The notes beneath the pieces are model-generated. The model was not told where the DNA came from, did no database searches, and saw only the letters and a list, made by a program, of their open reading frames with translations. A stretch of 64,000 bases of DNA from Capitulum mitella (taxonomy: Eukaryota > Arthropoda > Thecostraca > Pollicipedomorpha > Pollicipedidae). Where the stretch lies: NCBI GenBank assembly GCA_030062745.1, contig CP099841.1, positions 22,075,398 to 22,139,397 of the forward strand, in the 5' to 3' direction. The translations under genes were made by a program, and so were the position numbers. Shown in pieces: positions 58,019-64,000 of this stretch (position 1 is its first letter; the number at the start of each line of letters is the position of its first letter).

Positions 58019-60987
58019 GTGTCAATCTTTACAAACGCGCCGTCTCAGCCAGGTCGGCGCTCCACAAGTGCGTGAATACTTTTCTTGGGCCGGGAATCCG
58101 TCAAAGGGTCAACGTCAGATGGCGAGACAAACGGAGTAGGAGTCGGCACGACTCACACCTCTCCGGTGTGAGCCCTGCCGTCGGTCACCATTTGTTCGCA
58201 GGTTTGTCCGTTCGAATAACTTATTAATAATTTATTATGTTTATTAGCAATTCATTTTATTTGCGATTGCTGTAACACTCGTTTCAAGAATGGGATCGGT
58301 GCAGAAGCAAACCTGCTTTAGCGAGGCGCTCAATCTTCAGCTGTCTGGCTGCAAAAAAAAACAGATCAAGCTGACAGGTCGGTCCTCAACCCCTTGCTGA
58401 TCTTGTTAGCCGTAACCACCAGGGTGAGATTACGGTGTCACGGTGGAGTGGCGTAAATGATCCCCTGGTCATACTTTGGGTCCCGCGGAAAACGCCGCTT
58501 TTGTTCAATACCTCGTTTTTCGGTGATCATCGGCAATTTGATACTGCATTCTTCACAAAAGCCTATGCATGTGAAGTGAAATCATCTAGCTCTTGTAAAA
58601 ATAACTGTCCATTGTATTAACCAGCCCTAAGTACAACTGACATTAATATCCTCTAAAGATACGACTGCGGGGAAGCATGCATTCTTGTCCCCGCCTGTGA
58701 CCCTGTCTGGTAGCAACGCTAACGGTTTCACGGTGGACCATAGTCTTAAAACTCGGGGTGTCGGAGGTGAGGTATCCTGCAATTTAATGAGCTGACGCCA
58801 CTTTCAACGACAGCAATAGTGACGACGTCGTCCCGCACACAGTGTTCATAGATTTTACTAGCGTCTAGCTCCAAACGGTACCGAACATGGCAAGTTGCAA
58901 GGCATTGGATGCACGCGATACAGATTTCGCCCAAAATAATGCATCCGTGATTGACTTCCGAGCCAGTCACCGCGGGTTACTCTGGCTGGTTACCTGGGCT
59001 GACTACCTGCCACGGCTGGTTACCACGACTGGAGCTAGAGCTGTCCGAGGCCGGTCCATAGCCGCGATCATATTTGTCCAGACTGTATGATTTGTGTGTG
59101 AGGTGAATAAACCTAAAACCTGAAAACTGAATCATGTGTCGAATATAAAGTGTAAATACGTAATTATATGGATTGCTTATATGGATTGAATTGATTGGTT
59201 GCTACGCAGTTTAAGTACCCACATACTGACGGCCAAGAATTCCGTATGCTCACGGCATGACAAACATATCCTCCCAGTATTCCGGCAATACCTTTGAATG
59301 CCAGCCACATCCTCGTCCATTGAATGCATCGATGTAATGTGCATACATTTTAGCCTAGTCAACATGCTATCTGTCAGTACATTCGTGGGTTTCGATTGCC
59401 AGATGCATGCATGTATTTACTGTTTCATTTAAGTACAGTAAAATGGGATGAGATGTGACAAGACACCTTGTGCTTGGACGAGGCATAGATTTAAGCAAAC
59501 ATTTATTTATTGCAGCAAACATTTAAGTCTGACCGGTACTTGTGTTTGTTGTGGCTCGATGCGGGGACTGTCACCAGGGCTGGCGTTTTTGCCGTTGACT
59601 AATTTCCATCGTCACGATTTGTCGATAACGTCACGGTCGTATTCTTTTAACGGTCGGGCTGAATTATGGAAGAGGTGGCCCTTCCCATTCGTCACTTTCC
59701 TGTTCCCCGGATTTTTTCCTGACCATGAATGACCGGCTGAATTTGTTGGTGATGTCCACGTGATGGATTGCTACCGTGAGTGCCGCATGCATGCAGTCCC
59801 GCTCCTTCCTTAATGGTTCTGTAGCCCGTATCTCCGATAAAGGCGTGCATACTTTCACGAATGCTTTTTACTAGTACAGGCATCATAAATTACGTCGAAA
59901 CAGGTTTTTGACAGGCAAAGAGTCTAAACAACACCTGTTGGCGATGAGGTAAGCTGTGGTTGACTTATTGATTGAAGTCGCATTTATTTTCTCGATAGGC
60001 TAAAAACAATGCCAATTTCAGTACCGCGTCGTGCCAAACTGCAATTATGGTGAAACCTTTACAGTAGTTTCTGTCATATCCGCGTAGAAATATCGAAGAA
60101 AGAGTTTTGCGGATGGCTCAAGGTGATGGTTCCCAAAAGTTAAAAATGGCCAATTATCTGGGTTATGCGTTTTCAAGATATACAAAGCACATACAGGGAA
60201 AGCAAGAAATAAAATCGGATCATGGCGTCCCTAAGTGGCAAATAAGTATGTCCAATAGCAAGCTTTGCAGTGGTCCGATTCAGTACCGCATGGCTAAAAA
60301 CTTTGTTTGGGTCTTATGCATCGGTAGCCACCCTTAACATGGTACTGCAGTCTTCTTCGTATTGCTGCACGATCAACTGAGCTTGAACTTGAACTTGAAC
60401 AGTCACGGCCAGCCGGTCGCCGGGCATCGCAAATTCTGAAAAGGTGAAGGTTTTTACAAAGACGACTTTGACAGCATGAAAAAATAGGGCAAACCCGATT
60501 AATGCGTACAGAGGTTTCAGGAGTAAATAAAGCTCGACGACAGCACAAGGAATTGTTTTATTTTTCTCTGCCTTAGAAAAGTGCTCAATCTTAAAAAGAA
60601 TGTAGGCTAAGAAATAAATGTAGTTGGGTGTTTGTTTTGAGAAAGACTGAGTCCCCTCCGAGCAAGGCTGGGTTTCCTCTCGAGAGGCCGTTACTCGGAT
60701 CCCTTCCTTTTCTCATCATTCCCCTAACATCTAAAGATGGCCTGGGATCGAAAGTTTGTCAAGGCCTCTTCTTTTCGTGTTCACCCTTCAAAAGCTTACA
60801 CTGCACCGAGGTCAGTAGTTTCTTCTAATCGTCTAACGGGTAGACACTGGGAGATGAGACGCTTTTTTAACTACGTATTTCTTGAACATGACGGCTCTCA
60901 TCACCGGCATTTGGCACGTGCATTCTACCCACTGTTGGCCTCAAAATCATACAAAAAGTTGCGAGCAATTGCAGTTTATTTGCAATC
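58019..60987. other. Unique non-coding DNA
   Basis: No gene is recognised. A short run of GAACTT/CTTGAA hexamers lies at about 60378-60400. The plus-strand frame at 60737-61126 overlaps the start of the transposase relic in another frame and has no domain I know. Confidence 0.4.
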
Positions 60988-62008
60988 ATGGAGCCAAAGT
61001 CAGAGCAAGGTGCCCGTGAGATTGTTGCGAGACTTGCCCATGAGAACTCGGGACGGCCCAAATCATTTATTTGGAGGCGTTGTGAACCCTTTTGGATCCC
61101 GCGAGCGGCTGTTCACAGAACGCTAGCAACCCTCAAGATTGCTTCTCGTGCTGGTAATCACCACCAACCAACCAAGATGAGTATCGAAAGACAGAGCCAG
61201 TTGATTCGAGCTGCAATTGGTAAACGGGAGATGTTACAGCGTGTTTTGGCTAGTAGGTTTAGGATCTCGAAAGCGTACATGAGAAAAATTTTGGCATCAA
61301 ACAAGGCTTAAAACCGAAAAAGCAAGAGGGCACCCAGGCCAACCAAAAACAAGAAGTCACCAAAAAGACCCACATCCGGAAACTGCCGCGCGGGCGCATA
61401 TCAAATCGACATGCGACATCGTCATGGATGACAAAATTTACTTCACCTACCACGAAAGCCATATTCCAGGAAAACTTGGATACTATGTTGGACCTGGTGG
61501 AGATTGTCCAGCACAAGTACAGCTGAGGCCAGAAACCAAGTTCCCTTTTAAATTTCCCGTGTGGGTCGCCTCTCTCCAAGGGGTGTGGCACGTCCGGTTA
61601 TCATGCCGAGTACGGGCAATGTGGATGGCAACGTGTACCGTTCGAAATGTATAAGAGATGTACTCACTCCACTTTGGAATGAGAACTATCCCGACATGGA
61701 TATGCTGTTCTGGCCAGACTTGGCCAGCGCTCATTATGCTAAGAAAACCCAGTTGTTGGAAGAGGCCAGAATGCCGAATGTGACGCGCGACACCAATTCC
61801 CCTGTGCGCCCAAGCTACGTCCTACTTAAAACGTTTGGGACATACAATAAAGGTTTATTAGGGAGGCTAGAATGAAACACCCAAACTCGCTCTGAAGCGC
61901 AGGATACGCTGGGTGATCGCTGCTGTGGACCCAGAAATGCCGCGCAGAATGCTGGTGCGCGTACTTAGGAGCGTGCGCGGTGGAGATGACTCACTCGGCA
62001 AGAAGTGA
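60988..62008 (+). pseudogene. Tc1/mariner-superfamily transposase, frameshifted relic
   Basis: The total span corresponds to about 340 codons, the usual size of Tc1/mariner transposases (cut-and-paste DDE/D enzymes). An ATG at 60988 opens 107 codons of the N-terminal DNA-binding part, with basic helix-turn-helix-like segments (RRCEPFWIPRAAVHRTLATL; FRISKAYMRKILAS). A frameshift at about 61297 breaks the frame. The catalytic core resumes in another frame with IVMDDKIYFTYHESHIPGK (first Asp, about 61427) and LGYYV; the frame changes again near 61560, and NVYRSKCIRDVL and MLFWPDLASAHYAK (second Asp, about 61731) follow. The expected third acidic residue is not visible: the region RPSYVLLKTFGTYNKGLL looks damaged. 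A last frame encodes RIRWVIAAVDPEM up to a stop at 62006. The multiple frame breaks mean the gene is dead. I could not identify terminal inverted repeats. Confidence 0.8.
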
Positions 62009-64000
62009 CTGTAACACCCATGACTACGTTTCTGCGAAGTGTAATGTTCATGCGGTCAGAAATGTGCTCACGGTATGTGCTTGGGTGGCCAAAATAGAAC
62101 AAACATCCAAGTGCAGTATGCATTAAATCCAGGAGGCTTTCCCTGAAATACAAAAAAAGAACGTCTTTAATGGAACCTCTAGAACGCTGAACGAGCTTCA
62201 TATATTTACGTCCGTTTACACTTCGTATGATCTCGACCTCCGCCGGCGGCTCCTTTACAAATGTATCCACAACAACCTGGCATCCGCTTGTGGGCACTTG
62301 TGAGCGCCTGCGGGGTGGGTTTGGGATGATCTGCATGTATGGTTGAATCATGTTGAAATTTGTTGAATGAGGGGTAGAAATTTCGGGTTTTCATGTGGTT
62401 TTAAAGGGCTTAAGCTCGTTAAAAAAAATACTAAAGCATCGTTTTAACGTGTATCTATGCGTATCATATAAGGTATAGCAAACATTTCGCTTTGCATTGA
62501 TTCCGTCCAGGAAGTGTCCAGTGATCCACTGGTTTGCTTGGGTAGTTTCCTGATACCCATCGGAATATTTCGGCGACGGTCTTATCCAGCTGCACGAAAG
62601 AAATGTTCATATCCTTTATAATGAAACCCATTTTCTCTCTTTGTTCTTTATAAAAAAATTCAGTTCCACATTCCTGACAGAGGCTTGGAGAACTGTGTAA
62701 CTTGTCCAATGCTCTGTCAAATGGCATACATGCCTGCACGTTTGTCTTTAACATCATTGCCTCAATATTGGTGCGTCCGACCTATGTGATGTTTTATACT
62801 AGATCGTCAAGTCCGTGTTACAGAAAACTTTAACGGTTAGGAACAGATATAGTAGTTCGCCATAACTTGCGCTAAGGCGAAGGAAATCCAGGTTTTTTAG
62901 AATGGCGCTTTATCTATGCCGGAAAGGCGGGATTTGGGGGACGTAGATCAAGCTTAACGAAGACCAGAGAGCTGACGAGAGGCCGGATGCTACCTGAGAA
63001 ACCCAGACACGTGAGGCAATCGCCAGCATTAGAATAGTTCCCCTACCGACCGCTACCATTACCTGGCGCTGCCATCGACCTGCCGTCGGCCGACGCATGG
63101 TCCGAACGCTCGCTCCACTGTATTGGCTGCGTCCCGCTGCAAGCTCCGAGAGCCCGCGGGCGAGACTGGGCTGACGAACGTCACAGGTGAGCTTTGCAGC
63201 TTATGTTTTAGGCTCAGACCAGGATCAGCGAGAAACCCGTCCAGGGGTTGATCAGCTGTTGATTGTGTTGATCATTCAGCAATGCGGTATGGTTAATTGC
63301 TAGGTCCAGGTCATAGGCGTAGGAAGGGGGAGGGGGGCGAGGGCCATGGTCCCCCACTTTCGGGAGAATTTAACATTAGCCCTATGGGGAAAACGTCTCT
63401 CCCCCCACACACACATTTTTTTGGATGTTCCAACGCTCCTGGTCCAAGTTGCAAACCAGTGGAAAAAAACACTTCCTTCTTCACGTCAGAAAACCCAAAT
63501 GCAAATAAGAACTTCATTGTCGAAATGACCTCTGTAATTGAGCTCAGTCCGTTGACGATCTTTTCGGTGCATTAAACTATGCTTAAGTATTCTGTGTTGT
63601 ATTATATATAAATAAATAACGTATAATACCGTATGAAGTAATTTCGACTTACGCCTCGCTTGCTTGTCATTAAGTGCTCGTTGTCTTCAGTCTTGTTATT
63701 AAAACTTTAATTTCATGCTTAATTACAGTGTTTCTTACCAAATCGCCTCGAAAAAAAGAAGCGATTTTGGGCTTTGTGTTAGCATGCAGTCATAACTGAC
63801 AGTGATGATTCTTACGAAGATCGAATTCCGATTGAGCCCTGTGAAATCGAATTTCATTCGGTGTCAGGCCGAACATAAAACACCTCCTGGGCGCTACCGA
63901 CAAACGAGCTTTCTCCAGCATCACGCTATGACGGGTCATTTGTCCCTGATTCTTCGCAGCCGTTTTTTGTTCGTCATCGGCACGCTTAGGAGCCCAAGGA
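62009..64000. other. Non-coding DNA with a possible dispersed repeat fragment
   Basis: Minus-strand frames at 61965-62351 and 62464-62757 are protein-like in places (the latter has a CQEC pair) but have no family I can assign. At 63310-63400 GGCGTAGGAAGGGGGAGGGG plus AATTTAACATTAGCCCTATGG resembles 51090-51161 and may be the end of a dispersed element. The rest shows nothing I can support. Confidence 0.35.

Noticed and set aside
62464..62757. Minus-strand 97-codon frame with a CQEC pair, considered as a Merlin/IS1016-type transposase fragment
   Set aside because: Only one cysteine pair is present, the catalytic DDE region is not seen nearby, and the resemblance is too weak to name.
1..64000. 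CRISPR arrays, operons, rRNA genes, phage or integron structures
   Set aside because: I looked for spaced identical repeats, tightly packed same-strand genes and rRNA-like sequence and found none; the window has animal genome character.

Overview
This window looks like non-coding, repeat-rich nuclear DNA from an invertebrate animal, possibly an arthropod with a large genome. The longest open frames are about 240 codons and sit in GC-rich or repeat sequence. There are long (AT)n microsatellites, CpG-rich islands in otherwise A+T-leaning DNA, several families of non-autonomous DNA transposons and a decayed Tc1/mariner-type transposase. I see no bacterial-style operons, rRNA, CRISPR array or intact host gene. 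The phylum is an inference only; nothing in the sequence names the species. All similarity statements come from comparing the sequence by eye, not from an alignment program.

The dominant theme is a set of transposons about 1.2 kb long that begin with TTAA-CCC and end with GGG-TTAA, the hallmark of piggyBac-type elements. None carries a convincing transposase frame. I separate three families. Family 1 is at 1-516, 17147-18358 and 24430 to about 26680. Family 2 is at about 25024-26215, 38752-41888, 42017-43381 and 47909-50400. Family 3 is at 29803-31074 and 48374-49615. They are nested: family 2 sits inside family 1 (24430-26680), family 3 inside family 2 (47909-50400), and a roughly 2 kb foldback (39437-41412) inside another family 2 copy (38752-41888). 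This gives a relative order of activity: family 1, then family 2, then family 3 and the foldback. A fourth, more diverged relative may lie at 34850-36035.

All of these elements are rich in the hexamer TGACCT/AGGTCA, the half-site bound by nuclear receptors. They include a perfect DR1 and two copies of an ERR-type site at the same place in two family 2 copies. I consider this the most interesting cross-family pattern in the window.

Other mobile or repeat features are: an FB-like element at about 27108-28510, made of about 17 bp units in inverted arrays; a tRNA-derived SINE-like head at 12558-12645; a 175 bp pair of direct repeats flanking about 1.35 kb (31082-32786), which could be a decayed LTR-type element; minisatellites of about 31 bp (1224-1590), about 35 bp (31795-31985), 41 bp (44480-44632) and about 38 bp (57850-58018); and microsatellites at 3188, 14425, 15732, 21024, 42623 and 55868.

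Layout: 0-3 kb is a family 1 end plus a CpG island with a minisatellite; 3-17 kb is mostly unique DNA with islands at 9.6 and 11-11.8 kb; 17-31 kb is transposon-rich; 31-33 kb holds the direct-repeat element; 34.8-36 kb is a diverged repeat; 37.4-38.6 kb is a large CpG island; 38.7-43.4 and 47.9-50.4 kb are nested elements; 52.6-54.8 and 57.3-58 kb are islands; 61-62 kb is the transposase relic. The CpG islands are candidate promoters or regulatory DNA of genes outside the window or of genes with exons too short to recognise by eye.
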